Origin: Glandiceps talaboti
Lineage: Eukaryota > Hemichordata > Enteropneusta > Spengelidae
Assembly: GCF_964340395.1 (NCBI RefSeq)
Contig: NC_135565.1
Coordinates: forward strand, 14,324,709 to 14,388,708
Reading direction: 5' to 3'
DNA length: 64,000 bases
Numbering within the stretch: position 1 is the first letter of the stretch; every line of letters begins with the position of its first letter. The notes under the pieces are model-generated. The model had not been told where the DNA came from. It made no database searches and saw only the letters and a program-made list of their open reading frames with translations. Of this stretch, positions 11,139-24,001 are shown one piece after another. A program made the position numbers and the translations under genes.

Positions 11139-13429
11139 TTTTATTAGAGTGATCTATGATGTTGCTTTTGGCGAATGTTTTATACCCTCTTGTCCATAAA
11201 GTTACTTGACTTCCTTCTTTACAAGTGACAACTGGCATTAACACTAAAACATTGTACATTGAAAATTTTCAAAGTTAATATAATTTTATATGAGTATGAT
11301 ACACTGGTCAGAGCTATTTCCTTACACTGAATAAAACAGTCTGAATATTGTCATAAAATCATTAAACGTCGAGAAGACACAGCTCTGCGAAATTAGCAAC
11401 ATTGTTGAACCAGTTAGGATATCAATTCATCACATATGTATAGTGCGTTGCATTTCATGGAGATATGGAACTCATTAACTATGTGTATGGCACTTTATCA
11501 AGACCATATGTTGGTGTGTGTAGGCGATTGAACGTACAGCTTGATATCAAACCTAAACATAGTACACAGTTATATCAGCAGTCATTTTCAGGAATGAGAC
11601 TTAAGGTCTCTTTTCATTCGTTTGGATTGGCACTGCGAGCCATTGTGCATGGGATTAAGTAAGATTATGCCATTGAAAAGGGCAAACCAACATCACAAAC
11701 ACACTACAGGAACACATCACACCCTCCGTGGGTATCATTTGTATGGATATATACGGATAAGGTTACACTATGCTGGAAAAAAGGTGTTATTACTGTCTGA
11801 GAGTAGATTAAGCTGCGAGATATGTCGTCTCGTTCATCCCTAATCGGCTGTTTCTTCAAAGAAGTGGTAGCTGATATAGCAGCACGAGGCATCATATCTT
11901 ATGTACCAAGACTAGATAGACATCCATCGGGGGGGGGGGATACTAATAATGTTTCAGATTTGCCTGCATTTTACACGAGTTTGTTGATAAAGGTTTGCCG
12001 CCTCACCTACCTATCACTACAACAGATACATCTGCAATTCAAATGTGGGTTTGCCATGTAAATAACTGAAGCCAAAGTAGAGGTTTATAATCTTGTTTCC
12101 ATTTTTTATCCTCTGAAAGGTTTACATATCTTATCAAGATGAAGTGTCATCTACCTGTCTCGAAAAAAAAATGATTGTATTGTTAAAGGACTTTGTAATT
12201 ACATTTTTTTTCTTATTTTGCTGAAATCACAAAATAGAGCAGGAGGCATTGACAAAATGTACAGTAAACTCAAATCAAAATGACTTTGTACCCACATTTA
12301 GGCACATTATCCACTATTGATTTATTTTCCGTGGATATATATCACTTAAACTGTCTTATCTGTGATGTTATTTTCTTCAAGTATTTAAATACGGTGGTGT
12401 ATAGATAACAAAAAAGGTGTATTGTAAACAGATATAATAACTAATTTAATTTGAATTTATATTGCCGGAAAATACGTTGTCGGATTACTATATAAAACCT
12501 TAAACAATAATGTTACATACGTATTGCGAAGTACACGCAAACTGATTATATAAGCAAAATTACTTAAACAAAGCATTTACTCCAATTATTTTTCTCTTGC
12601 GATAATTCCATATTGTAACCAAAGAATATTCATAGCAGCTTATTTTCTGTCGATAGTGATACTCAGACACAATTGTTGTAGCCATTTGAATTTATGAATT
12701 ATGGATAAAGAGAAGAATATAAGGGATTATGAATTGTCCTTCGGCTGCTTTGATAATTCTGCTTGCCTTAGTTGTTTTTTGCAAAATCCTATTATCAAAT
12801 GCTTTGACCCTCAAGAAACGCACTGAGTTTATGTCGTTTGCTAGAGGATGGGATAGGTGAAGAACTTAGTTTCTGTGAGTATTTCACCTTTGGTGCTCTA
12901 ACTTTCAATATGATTACCTTCGGATGAGGAAATTTGAATATAACCCTGTTTGTTATAGACCTGTTGTCAATCTAGACCGTATCAATGTCACGTAGCAGTA
13001 TCACGAGGATACAGCGTGCAACAAACCAACTCATTATTTGACAAGCACAGAACGAAGGTTCTTGTCGCACAATTAAGGATGATTTGCACATATGTGCCTA
13101 CTGTAACAGACAATTTAATTTTAGCATAATTATGATATGGAAACTAAACCTAATTAGTCATTGACAACGCAATGGCCACAAACACAAAACTATAGCCAGA
13201 TGTTTGTAGATTCAATTTTAACACAAATAAATGCCTTAATTTGGTTAATATTTCACTTCTCGAAAATGATTGAAGACAGTGCACATCTTGTATTCTATAG
13301 AATAAGAAAATAACAGTTATATTACGCAACACGCAATATAATTGAGTCGCAGTTATTTAGTTATATATAATGTGAAAGTAATATTTTTTCTTTTCAACAG
13401 TTTTCTTAATTACATAATGTTAAGAGTCA
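11139..13429. other. Unique AT-rich DNA, no gene seen
   Basis: Open frames up to 79 codons (11822-12061) without recognisable features. A run of 11 G lies at 11929-11939. Confidence 0.4.
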
Positions 13430-13580
<151 letters not shown>

Positions 13581-13800
13581 TCGATCTATTAATCAACTTT
13601 TTTTAGAGCAGTGTTTTATTTGGGTTTTGGTACAATTTCATCCAACATTTCCAACTTTCTGTTTAATTCTTAAGCATACTGTTATTACATATAATTCAAC
13701 GGTAATTATTGTGTTAAAAAATATTTGGAAATATGGAGTGAGCTTCCTGGACACAATTTCAGAAGATAAGAGTGATTTATTTACTGAACGAACAAAATTA

Positions 13801-13885
13801 ATTCGAGAAAAAAAATAATAAAATCACGAACATTGTGAAGTCTCGCAAGAAATAGTGGATGCGGAAACTGACATCAACTTAAACT
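13801..13885 (+). repeat. Dispersed-repeat copy matching the interior of the 18.7-kb element
   Basis: The reverse complement of 18887-18970 aligns here with about four in five positions identical, including AGAAATAGTGGATGCGGAAAC. Both copies read CEVS-x-EIVDAET-x-IN in the corresponding frame, although the flanking frame differs by two bases. Element ends were not located for this copy. Confidence 0.55.
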
Positions 13886-16800
13886 GCAACACAAGTTTTT
13901 ACCTTAAACACTGTGTCTACATGTATAGCCTGTGTGAAACACCGGTTATTTTACTAGCTTATATAAATCTTGCTTGTTAGCGTTGAAATACAAAGAGGGA
14001 AAACAAATTAATGATTCATGACAGTGTCTAGTGAACATAGCATGGTCACTGAATTCTGTTAATTAGTTTACTGAGTAATTGCTGCTCGACATGAATTAGG
14101 GTGACTTGTAACACGTAAGGCCACTACATTATCTGTAACACAAAAGTACACATGTACCTTCATTACAAGGGGATATACATTATCGTATTACAGTACGGTG
14201 TTCTGCTAATGGAGTGATTGCTAAGGTGGCACATAATTTTGTTTGGATTCAATATAGTGGAGTGTACTCACCAAAGTGTTCTTATATATACATATGGTGA
14301 ATTGCACTGAGATCATAGTGATGTGTGTTATTCCCATACTCTATTAAAAGTTAAGCAAAAACGTCACGTAATACTGAAGTATCACACGCATGTCTGTAGA
14401 GACCGAAACTGAGTCTTTGCAATTGAATTACACTCTCTCCAACGTACACTTACTGTCCGAATTGATTGTGAAACGGAAGAAAGTAAACTAAACACAACTA
14501 ACATTGATGTCTTCTGATGCTTACTGTTATATCAAACTTGAATTGGGGATATTTGAATATAGTAAATATGTATTTAAGGGACATCAGAATGTGTTTATCA
14601 ATGCGATGTACGAGAAACGAAACAAATCATTACAACATCAGAATCGGAATAAATTTGTTGTCATTCCGAATCAGCCGGGCCAGTTATTGAGAAGGATTTC
14701 CTGTAATTATGGTCTATTATATAATTAATAACTTTTCTTGATGTGAATTAATCTATTGTGTTCAATACAGATTACAGATTTGTATACTTTCTTAACTTGT
14801 TATGGAATGGGGTGGGGTTGGATGGAAGGGGGAGGGGTGTATAGTATCGTTGCCACACTGGAAACAGTAGGCAACCCATGTAAAAGTTAGACGAAAACGA
14901 CACTATGTATTCACATGAATAGTATTATGGTTCCATTAATGTCCACACGTGTCACCTGTCACCTTATCTATCTCATCCACATGGTCCAACCCTGATCTTT
15001 AAAGGTCATTAAATGAATATATAATACACCCAGCAAAAGAAACATAAATAGCATATCTCGACTCAGGAGCCAAACCTGCCAGCTGGGTCGGGTAAACACA
15101 AGCATTAAGGATATTAGATATATTCAGCTGTCAACCAGCAAAGCTTTTGGGATATCGGCTATTATGCTGTTAATGGGAAATTTGATATTAGTTGGTACAA
15201 AAGGGACTTTTACGTAGGTACTGCGATATGGTTAATGGAATCTATTGAGGTTATATACTATTACTGTGCTTATAAAAGACTATTAGATATACATTCATAT
15301 GCCAGTTGGAGTTCGTCATTCGAATTATTTTGTAAGGATCGATGATAACTAATTCTAACTGTGTATTATACTTGTAATAAGACATCCATTACTGATATCA
15401 GTAGGAGGCGGATTAATACTTTTTCTCCTGAAATTAAATAAAGTGAACACAATGACTAAACGTCACATTTGAGGTCAAGGTAAAAGTAGAACATCAAATA
15501 AACGAAAGTGGTTCTTCTATAGACTGACGCCGAAACCAGCAAGCTAATTATGCAAATGAACTTTATCCATGACCTTAAGTGGTCTGATAAAATTACACAA
15601 TTTCCTTATATGTGGTTGGAAATTTAAATGCTACAGCAGATTAATGTTATCACTGGTTACTACTACGAGGATAACGCTATCGTCAAACCAAGATAGACAT
15701 AAACTAAAGCTATTTCTGCAACATGTTAAGAAAAGCTAGCAACGAATGTTGATGTATTCACACTCACAGTACAGTGACATCCTTTATACAGAGGGTTGGT
15801 ATCCCTTATTGCAAGTTTTCCTGGTGGCATATTCAACCTCATTCAGTGTTTCCACAGTCTTCATTAAAGGATGAGTATATCCACAAACGCAATGCACCGC
15901 TATAACCCATATTTGTAATCTACCACATGCAACAACAGGTTTTAGTTAGTGTCTATCTCAATTTGCCTATTGCATGATTTCCATAGTGGTATTCAAATGA
16001 ACCCAATAACTGTTGGAGTTAAATGTGAAAAATTGAAAGCTGTTCAGACGAAACCTATCCGTTTATTAAAACTTCTAAGCTACTAGATAACACCATCCAA
16101 CTTCTTTACTTCAGGATAATTGGTATCAGTACACAAAGATCTAGCCTATTCATACTTTATTGTTCAGTGGCGATGAACCAGACGACAAGCCTATGTTTCG
16201 ATTGGGAATACAATGCATCAATTAACAACATATGTTCAAGTTTGCAGTTGAAATGCAGAATACAAATACAACAGGCTGCTACATTATAAGTCTATTAGCT
16301 TACTCGTGATGATTTATAAGATCAAAGGGATATCCATTACTACACCACAAGACTAGCAAAGTCCATACATTTTACAACGGTGTATTTGATATACAGATAC
16401 ACTACACAGTGCAATGACTATGTATGTCTGTAACAATATAGCATTGGTAGTTTGTTAGAGTAGAGAGTTCGGGTTTTATAGTTCAGGGGCAAGAGTTCAC
16501 ATTTAGGAAAATCGGATTAAATGATATGTGACGCTGCAAAACATTGCACTCCGTTGATCTCATTGTTTCATTGACATGTGAAAAGCGTATGTTATATTCT
16601 CAAATGTCGCATATAGTATAATATGTTTAAGAAATTACTTTATAATCCAAATAGACTTTGGTTGATTTGTTATTCACAAAATAAATGCCACATAAGGCAA
16701 AATGTGCATTATAATTATATAAATATATAAATGTATTAGAGTGTCAAAATAGAACAAGAAGGTTGACTTATTCTCACATGCGCCTATACAGTAATGCATT

Positions 16801-17340
16801 TGAAGTGCGTGGAGGGGAATTTGCGGTGTCTACCAACAAATCGAATGTTTGTTATTTTCATGATGTGCCTTGGCAGGAATATCTAATTCATGTACTGGGG
16901 ATTTATGACTGATACAACATAATAAACAGACGGAGACGATAATAATGTAAGAACTTAATGAAATTACTTTATTGTTGGACAATTTCTTGAAAATTGACAT
17001 TGTTTTTGTTAGCTAGTGTTTACATGATTAATGTTATTGGGACAAAAAAAATATTCAATTACTGTCTACTGGTCCGTAGTTAATTATAATTAGGAATTCC
17101 TATCACAGATCCAGTACTGAATATTGAAATATGATACATCATGCACCATGCCGCCATCCGACAAGTTAAGCGCCCTCATTCAATCACGTTGATTCGATTG
17201 ATGATGATATTGCGAATCCGCTCGAAGCTATTACACATCGACTGGGCATTGAACCATTGGAAATCTATCCTTATTATGTTACTTTACTCCATGGGAATAG
17301 AGATTTTGATAATGCTAGCGAGGCTTATCATAGCATTCAT
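13886..17340. other. Unique AT-rich DNA, no gene seen
   Basis: About 3.4 kb with open frames up to 74 codons and no recognisable domain. A G-rich patch (GGTGGGGTTGG type) lies near 14808-14838. No RNA gene recognised. Confidence 0.4.
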
Positions 17341-17403
17341 TCATTCATACATACATACATACATACATACATACATACATACATACATACATACATACAT
17401 AAT
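17341..17403. repeat. (CATA)n microsatellite
   Basis: About 14 CATA units preceded by three TTCA units. Confidence 0.95.
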
Positions 17404-17640
17404 TCATTAATTCAATTAGATAACAATGATGTTATCATGAATTCATTGCACAATATCATATCTCCTAATTCGATCTTATCAATATGACAGGTGCTGAAAT
17501 GAAGAAGATTATTATAGTTTGTCCGGTTGCTTGCAACGTAGTCGAAGAGCAGTAGAATATATTTTAATTGAGAATGGCTATTGCAACTATAGTTGTGATT
17601 TGAATACATAACACTAAAGATAAAATGCACCTCGAGAAAT

Positions 17641-17760
17641 AATTTCTCTCAAAATCAAATTTCTTCGAATGTTTCCAATCTTCGCCATTATGGTATGAAA
17701 GCTTGTTCCTGGTCCCTTTGAAATAATAATGGGGATAGGGGGTCACCTTGTTTTAAAGGA
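17641..17760 (-). repeat. Dispersed repeat, family 2, copy 1
   Basis: On the minus strand this aligns with 27523-27645: shared blocks include ATTATTTCAAA, GACCAG, AAGCTTTCA, ATGGC and AAGAAATTT. Translations in one frame also correspond (YYFK-x-T-x-NKLS ... KKF-x-F). Family and boundaries unknown; the element may extend beyond the aligned part. Confidence 0.6.
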
Positions 17761-18208
17761 AATTAACGGTCTTTTATTTGTCATGGAGTTAGCACCATAT
17801 TCGGCAGCCATATTGGATTCTAAAATCTTTTAGTTTGATATCATTTTGACCTCTATTGAAAAAATGTGTATTGTAACCACTCATGTTTTGCCCTTGATTT
17901 GAACTGAGCGTAAGTTTGAGTTTTTCTTGAACTAAGATTATTTTCACGGCGCAAGCTATATGGTAATGTGCAAAATCAAAAGCGATATCGCAATATGAAT
18001 ATACATACAAATGTTATAAACAAGACATGAAATGATCATAGCAAACTGACGTGTATGGGCGATGCTTTCTTATTAGACAAAGCGATGTATTGGATAAAGA
18101 AACACGTACACCAAAACAACCCGCAAATTTGTGACAATACAGGTCACATGAATTGTACCTTCGCATTATAGTACATTTATAGCATTTTAAGCTTAATGAA
18201 ATACAAAC
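17761..18208. other. Unique DNA, possibly continuing the family 2 repeat
   Basis: No gene recognised. GCAGCCATATTGGATTC near 17802 follows the family 2 copy directly and may belong to the same element, but no second copy of this part was found in the window. Confidence 0.3.
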
Positions 18209-18318
<110 letters not shown>

Positions 18319-18669
18319 CAAAATGATTGGACAATTGTTTACACTATTACAGACATGTGGCATGTGATTTTCCATCTTTCCTTAACAGTGGAGATTTAAA
18401 CCATGATATTATCAACCAAAGCAGAAAATTAAATCATAGACGCAGTTTATTTGTACTAATAGGAAACCAAACAGAAACCAGTTTATCAAAGATGCTTTCA
18501 TGGGGAGCATTTCTGTTTTCATGTTTACGCCATCTAGCATTTTAACCAATTATGAAAAAAAATAATACTTTGAGTAATGAGTTTTGAGAACGAGAAATGT
18601 AATTTATTTTCCGTTATAAGTCATACCTATTTCTACGTAGAATTAAAATTTTCACAATATGTCAGTACT

Positions 18670-19056
18670 AAGGCCTAATAAAAAGTGTATGGTTTCGGTT
18701 ACACTCAATTTTAGAATAGGTGAGGTAGGTAGATTTTTCATTTTATTTTATTGTATTATTTTTTTCATGTGTGAGTGTCTAGTTCAGGTTTTCCATTGTT
18801 TTCCAAATGGTCTCAGTGTTGTTTATTTCTTCCAATCAGATGTACAGCCATTACAGATTGGAAGAACAGTTTTAGAGTGTCTTTTGAAGTTGATAGCGGT
18901 TTCCGCATCCACTATTTCTCGTGAGACTTCACACAATATTTGCGATTTCATTATTGTTTGTGTCGCGAATACGTAAACTTGACAATTTTTAGGGTCGGAA
19001 AAAGTAGGTGGGGTCGGGTAACCGGGACCAATCAATTATTTTTCTTTTACGCCTAA
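18670..19056. mobile_element. TIR element (MITE-like), family 3
   Basis: The left end reads AAGGCCTAATAAAAAGTG and then ATGGTTTCGGTTACAC. The right end, read on the minus strand, gives TAGGCGTAAAAG and then TTGGTCCCGGTTACCC. The TIRs are therefore imperfect, about 35 bases long, with CGGTTAC conserved. The 387-bp body has overlapping frames on both strands (105 codons plus, 70 codons minus) with no transposase-like motif. TACT lies near both ends and could be a short target-site duplication, but this is uncertain. Part of the interior recurs at 13801-13885. Confidence 0.55.
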
Positions 19057-20064
19057 ATACTGATTGAATCATTTTCTTCTTTAAAGTTTGCATATTTCTT
19101 TTTTGAATACATATCCTCATTTTAGAATGATGCTATTTTACATTTACATAACGATTAAATCTTTCCCTGTAAATGTGCTTGTACGGCAACCATATTAATG
19201 TGAATTAAAGTTCTTATAAGTTCATTTGAAAATTTGAAATATTTGAATTCTTAAACAATCGTCTGTTTGAATACTCCATATGTCTTTTGAATTGAAGTCT
19301 TGCTAAATATAGTTTGAGCAAGATATTATGTAATAAACGACAAATATGATGAAGTAAGCTGACTGATTAAATAAGTAAATAGGATTGGCGGATTAATGAT
19401 GACATGAATATAGAAAGGTTAATAGACTGAATCGAGATAAATATTACTATTAGCACTCCTCATCATAAACACTTATTCAGACACCCACAAGATAACGATT
19501 ACTCTCAAACACAGCACATCAAAGGATGCGTCTATCAGCGGCGAGAGATAAGAAGATTACGTGTCTCAAACACCATATGAAAACCTACAATTGCAATACC
19601 GGAACAGTTTGAAGAAAACTATCTGGAAATATTTCCTGGACTATCTGTTTCATCCATTTTGGACTGACGCATCATTTGATGTTCTGTTTTAGAATAGATT
19701 CTAGCGTCCAATCCTCCGAATGCTAGGCAATCACGTCCCGAACTTTGTGTATCTCAAACACCATATATGATTTGGTTTTACAATATCGAAATGTAGAGAC
19801 ATGCTGTAGATTTGACAGAGGTCTGCATTGTATTGTAAGTATTTGTTCTCGAGATCTAAGATTAAGATTTGTACATCAAATACCAGAGTTGGTAAGCGTT
19901 ACTGGGAAAAGTAGAACTTATTATGCGAACCAGAACGTCAAAAGACCCCTTCGATACCTAATAGAATAGTAAACGGAAAAAAAAACATGGCGATAATGTC
20001 ATGTGTAGGACTGCTAGTAACATTGTCCTTGTTGACCTGTTGGCAGGCAATGTATATTGTATTA
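19057..20064. other. Region downstream of the GPCR gene
   Basis: Unique AT-rich DNA. TCTCAAACACCATAT occurs exactly twice, at 19564-19578 and 19752-19766, in otherwise diverged surroundings, which suggests an old tandem duplication of about 188 bp. Confidence 0.4.
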
Positions 20065-20070
20065 TTTAAT
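20065..20070 (-). terminator. Possible polyadenylation hexamer for the GPCR gene
   Basis: ATTAAA on the minus strand, about 150 bases beyond the receptor stop codon. It is the commonest variant of the AATAAA signal and lies at a plausible 3' UTR distance. In AT-rich DNA such hexamers are frequent by chance, so this is only a candidate. Confidence 0.35.
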
Positions 20071-20216
20071 AATTAATTACGATAAAGGTGAATATCTTTC
20101 CCTTGTCCAAATATTAATAGTAAACACAATTAAATATGAAGAATATTATTTGCTGTTTGCTCGTATTTAGTTTGCCTTCTCACTTTTCTCTCATTTGTCT
20201 GGTGAGTTATTGGCAT

Positions 20217-21197
20217 CTATGTTGGTGTTTCCGCACTCTCTTCAGGGCCAACTCTATTACCTTTTGCTGTACAGCTGAATGTCTTATTAAGCCCTTTCCT
20301 AAAGTGGTCCCACATTAGTGCATAAATAATAGGATTGCAACATACATTACAAAAGACAGATACAACAGTGAATTTATAAAATGGTCCATTCCAGTCAAGG
20401 GGACCGCCAAATACCCAGTTCTGAAAGTATGCGAGTGACGGCACAGTCCAGCACAGGAAGTACGTGACAACAACTACACAAAGTGTCTTTGTAACATTCT
20501 TCGACGCCTTCGATAATGTTCCACCCTGATTAGAAGAAATGGAATGCGCTTGTTGCTCTTTGACCTTTTTGCGCAACGTTGTAAATATCTTCACATAACA
20601 GAATACGAAGACAGACATCGGTAGAGCATACTCGACGACGAAGACAATGACACCAACGAATCTCTCCAGATGTTCATCGTCCCATTCATTGGTACATACG
20701 CCATCTTTTATAAAGTGAACATATGGCCAGAACCATTCCACGAGAAATCCAGAAAACCAAATAAAAGTCATCACAATCAGCACGCGTTTCTTCGTGACTT
20801 TATTGTGGTGTAGAACAGGATGGACTATAGCAAAGTATCGCTCCACTGATATAGCAGCAAGATTTAAAGATGACGAATCAAACAAAGACCAAAGAGGGTA
20901 TAACGAAACCCATAACTTGCAAAATATAGTTCCATTGTTATTGCTTGGCAACGGATCTAGTGTAGGTCCGAGGTAACTTAATATGAACACGATAGATATA
21001 GTTATATCGATCAGAGACTGATTAAGGATGAACAGGTTGGTGACAGTTCGCAGAGACTTGACTCGAAAAAATACAAGACACACTAATGCATTACCAACAA
21101 TTCCGAGAACGCCAACAACTCCAATTGCTACATTGAACAAAATATCTTCAATCGTGCCATTTGCTTGAGACGAGTCAGTACTATTGACTTCAGCCAT
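20217..21197 (-). CDS. Class A (rhodopsin-like) G protein-coupled receptor, intronless
   Basis: Complete 326-residue open frame encoding a seven-helix plasma-membrane receptor that would signal through heterotrimeric G proteins; the ligand is unknown. Helices lie near residues 20-43, 52-76, 92-122, 137-160, 180-205, 236-258 and 272-295, followed by an amphipathic helix 8 (about 297-307). Visible family marks: GN (N36) in TM1, D64 in TM2, a C93-C168 pair suited to the extracellular disulfide, ERY (119-121) closing TM3, W147 in TM4, P193 in TM5, CWTVP (249-253) in TM6 and NPIIY (288-292) in TM7. N-glycosylation sequons at N5, N13 and N88 fit an outside N-terminus, and C309 could be palmitoylated. 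The ATG has a strong context (AAG before, G after), and an in-frame TGA lies eight codons upstream (21222-21224), so the start is well supported. Length and a short third intracellular loop suit a peptide-type or orphan receptor. Assignment to class A is secure. Resemblance to expanded invertebrate orphan, galanin-like or allatostatin-like receptors is inference. Confidence 0.93.
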   Translation of the reverse strand: MAEVNSTDSSQANGTIEDILFNVAIGVVGVLGIVGNALVCLVFFRVKSLRTVTNLFILNQSLIDITISIVFILSYLGPTLDPLPSNNNGTIFCKLWVSLYPLWSLFDSSSLNLAAISVERYFAIVHPVLHHNKVTKKRVLIVMTFIWFSGFLVEWFWPYVHFIKDGVCTNEWDDEHLERFVGVIVFVVEYALPMSVFVFCYVKIFTTLRKKVKEQQAHSISSNQGGTLSKASKNVTKTLCVVVVTYFLCWTVPSLAYFQNWVFGGPLDWNGPFYKFTVVSVFCNVCCNPIIYALMWDHFRKGLNKTFSCTAKGNRVGPEESAETPT

Positions 21198-21224
21198 CTT
21201 GGAATCAAATGCAAAAACTCCTCA

Positions 21225-22239
21225 TCGATCAATTGGTTTAGGCTAGTAGCTATAGCCTGTCACTTGTGATGTGGTCGATGTCTGGTGATCTCTTCGACTG
21301 AAGTACCCTGCCTCATACTAGTTGCCGGCATGTGATGTTTACATTGATTGATTGGATTCCTACAAATCAGCTTGGCTTCAGTGACCGTAAGATGATATTA
21401 CACACCAGTTGGGAGTGATGCTCCACGGCAATGGTTAACTGTCTCAATCCTGTAGAGGTTTAGAAAACACACAACAATCAGAAACATGATATGATTCAGG
21501 AAATCATTGAGATAGATCGAAACCTTATATCAAATCCTTTTTCCTGAAAATACAATCAAGATGTTCCCAAATGCTTGTTAAAGTGGATTGATATATCAAG
21601 GGATTCGTTTCCAGGTTTCCCATGACAGTTTTCATTTCCTGTGAGAATATGTATTTCTTATATCATATACAGGAAGGAGTGTCGTCTTCTATTACATATG
21701 CATATCGTATTCATGGAATGAATTGATAGTAGCCCGGAGGATCAAAAAACTTCATTTTCCTGAGATTAGATTAAATCTGAATTACTATATGTTTACGGAA
21801 AGCAAGGCCGTTGAATCCATAATGTAGGTGAAACATAATAGAGTCAAATGTAGAATTATCCATTCAAATGAATATCAAACAAGTTTCAGACTTTGAATTA
21901 TTGAATGTGACATGTTGACATCATCATGAACTCTAAATAGTCTGTTAGTACTAGACGACGTTAGTCTGTGGAGCTATCACTTACTTATTGTAAAAAACAT
22001 TTTTTATCAATAAGAGTAGAAAAAATAAAATAAAAAAAGAAATAAAAAAGGTAGCTGGTAACGCATGAGCTAAATCAGAACTTTCTGCAGAGGTCCTTAT
22101 TTCTTTATATTTTTGTTTTAGTTTTTTTCTTGGTGATTTTAATTGAGTGATTGGCATGATGTACATTGATTTGATATAGTTATCACGAAGTTAAAATACG
22201 CTAATAGTTAAAAACCATAACACAGAGATACTATAATTA
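21225..22239. other. 5' flank of the GPCR gene, no coding signal
   Basis: About 1 kb upstream of the receptor start with no open frame above roughly 60 codons. No TATA box or initiator could be picked out with confidence. It contains an A-rich run with scattered purines at 22019-22051 and ends at a CA/TA microsatellite. The promoter and any 5' UTR exon should lie here or beyond, but nothing in the sequence pins them down. Confidence 0.4.
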
Positions 22240-22240
22240 C

Positions 22241-22335
<95 letters not shown>
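22240..22335. repeat. (CA)n(TA)n microsatellite
   Basis: About 10 CA units run directly into about 37 TA units, a typical AC/AT compound. Confidence 0.95.
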
Positions 22336-22337
<2 letters not shown>

Positions 22338-23708
22338 ATTCATATAAATGATAAAAACGGACTCACGGGTTGATCAATTCATATTTCAGGTTGCAGTATC
22401 ACTTGCAAACAAGTAAAGTTGTATCTTTTTAGGCTTTATGGCTATAGTATAGATAACCTAAGCGGGGTGTTGTATGAAACCATCCGATGGTAATGTCAAA
22501 AGTGTTGCTTTGAATATTGCATTACGTTCATTGCAGTGATTGACAACAAGGTTTCAGAAACAATGGTCGCGGTCATCTCAAGCACAGTATCACATACATA
22601 CCCGCGCCCTGGGTTCAATGCTACAAAATCTTACCCAGTAACAAGGGACAGAGTTTTGTTTCTGAGCGGAAATACACATGATTTACGACAGACTTTTCCT
22701 CAGAATGACCTCTGGCGATATGCAAATAAACCAAATTCAACATGACTTGGTTGCATGACTTGACGTGTGTAAGACCTTATTTTACATGGTATTTGCCGAC
22801 CAAGACGCCATCTGCATATGCCTATCTGAAGACCACTGAACATTCAAAGATTGGACCTTGAATAATTCATTGACTTTAGCGATGTTTTCAGTCATTACAC
22901 AACTTTACCATGCGCATCACCATGTTGAACAGCGGTACTGGGAATGACGCATGTGTTATATCTGGAACTTAAACGCAAACGTGGTGACGACATCTACATG
23001 TATATTCTATGTCCAATAGCTTAATGCATGGACGGACAAGACTAAAGTAATTGCATTAATCTTGAACATTACATTCGTTTTACTCGCAAACATTATCAAT
23101 TAGGTCTTCACCCTGGAATCACCTTGTAGTTATCGAAGACCTTATACGGCTTTTAACCAGTTGTTTTGTGAAATGAAAAATAGCAAAGTAAAAGGAAGTC
23201 GCAGAAGGTGTATGCCCGATTCTGTAATTGATTGAACCTTAAAAGGGTGATATTGCTTAGATAATTACAATCAATGTAAGCATTATACATGCCATTGGGA
23301 AATCAGTCAAAATGGCAACACTGAATTGGTGAAATGAAATTTTGTAATGATTTTGTAATGGATCACACTTGTCAACGCACCTACATGCTTTGGGAATGTT
23401 TTCAATCAATAATTTAAAAAGCGCCTTTCATTCTTTGGGGAATATAATGTTTGAAAGCAAGGCAACCTTATGAAATAAGTTCTTATCAATTCTATCAACA
23501 GAACAGATGTCTCGCAACACTGGGAAACTCAAATCAAAACTTGGTAAAGGTCAACTCTGACCTGATACGGGGAAATGTCTACAGTTCTAGGAAAAAAACA
23601 GGATAAAGAAAGTTATAACCTATACTGACAATGGTCTAGTATAAGGTATGTATTTAGCTTTCAAACTTCAATGTTGCAAGGTTACAAATCACTCCATATA
23701 CCATAATG
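22336..23708. other. Unique AT-rich DNA, no gene seen
   Basis: Open frames up to 69 codons. GGGTTCAATGC near 22610 has a passing likeness to a tRNA B box, but no matching A box or cloverleaf is present. Confidence 0.4.
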
Positions 23709-23969
23709 CTAGGGTCAGAATTTACGGCAGGGGAGGGGGGCTGGGAAGAAATTAGGGGTCATGAAAAAATTTAGCTTTCAAAGGGGGGGGGGAATGAAAA
23801 TTCCGATGGTTTGAAGGGAAAGGCCCGAAATTTTGCTAATGATTTGAACCAATTAAAAACTCTGGAGCAGCCGTTTAAAATGTCTTGCAGCTTCGCGGCA
23901 ACAACTTCAAAACCTATATTCAGCGAGGAGTTCCCATGTAAATGATGTATTTATGTATATTCCTTCCCC

Positions 23970-24001
<32 letters not shown>

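Noticed and set aside
20136-20318. Small plus-strand frames over the receptor gene (also 20794-20976)
   Set aside because: Antisense shadows of the GPCR coding sequence with no independent support.
22536-22745. tRNA-like segment around GGGTTCAATGC
   Set aside because: Only the B-box-like word fits; no A box at the right distance and no cloverleaf pairing.
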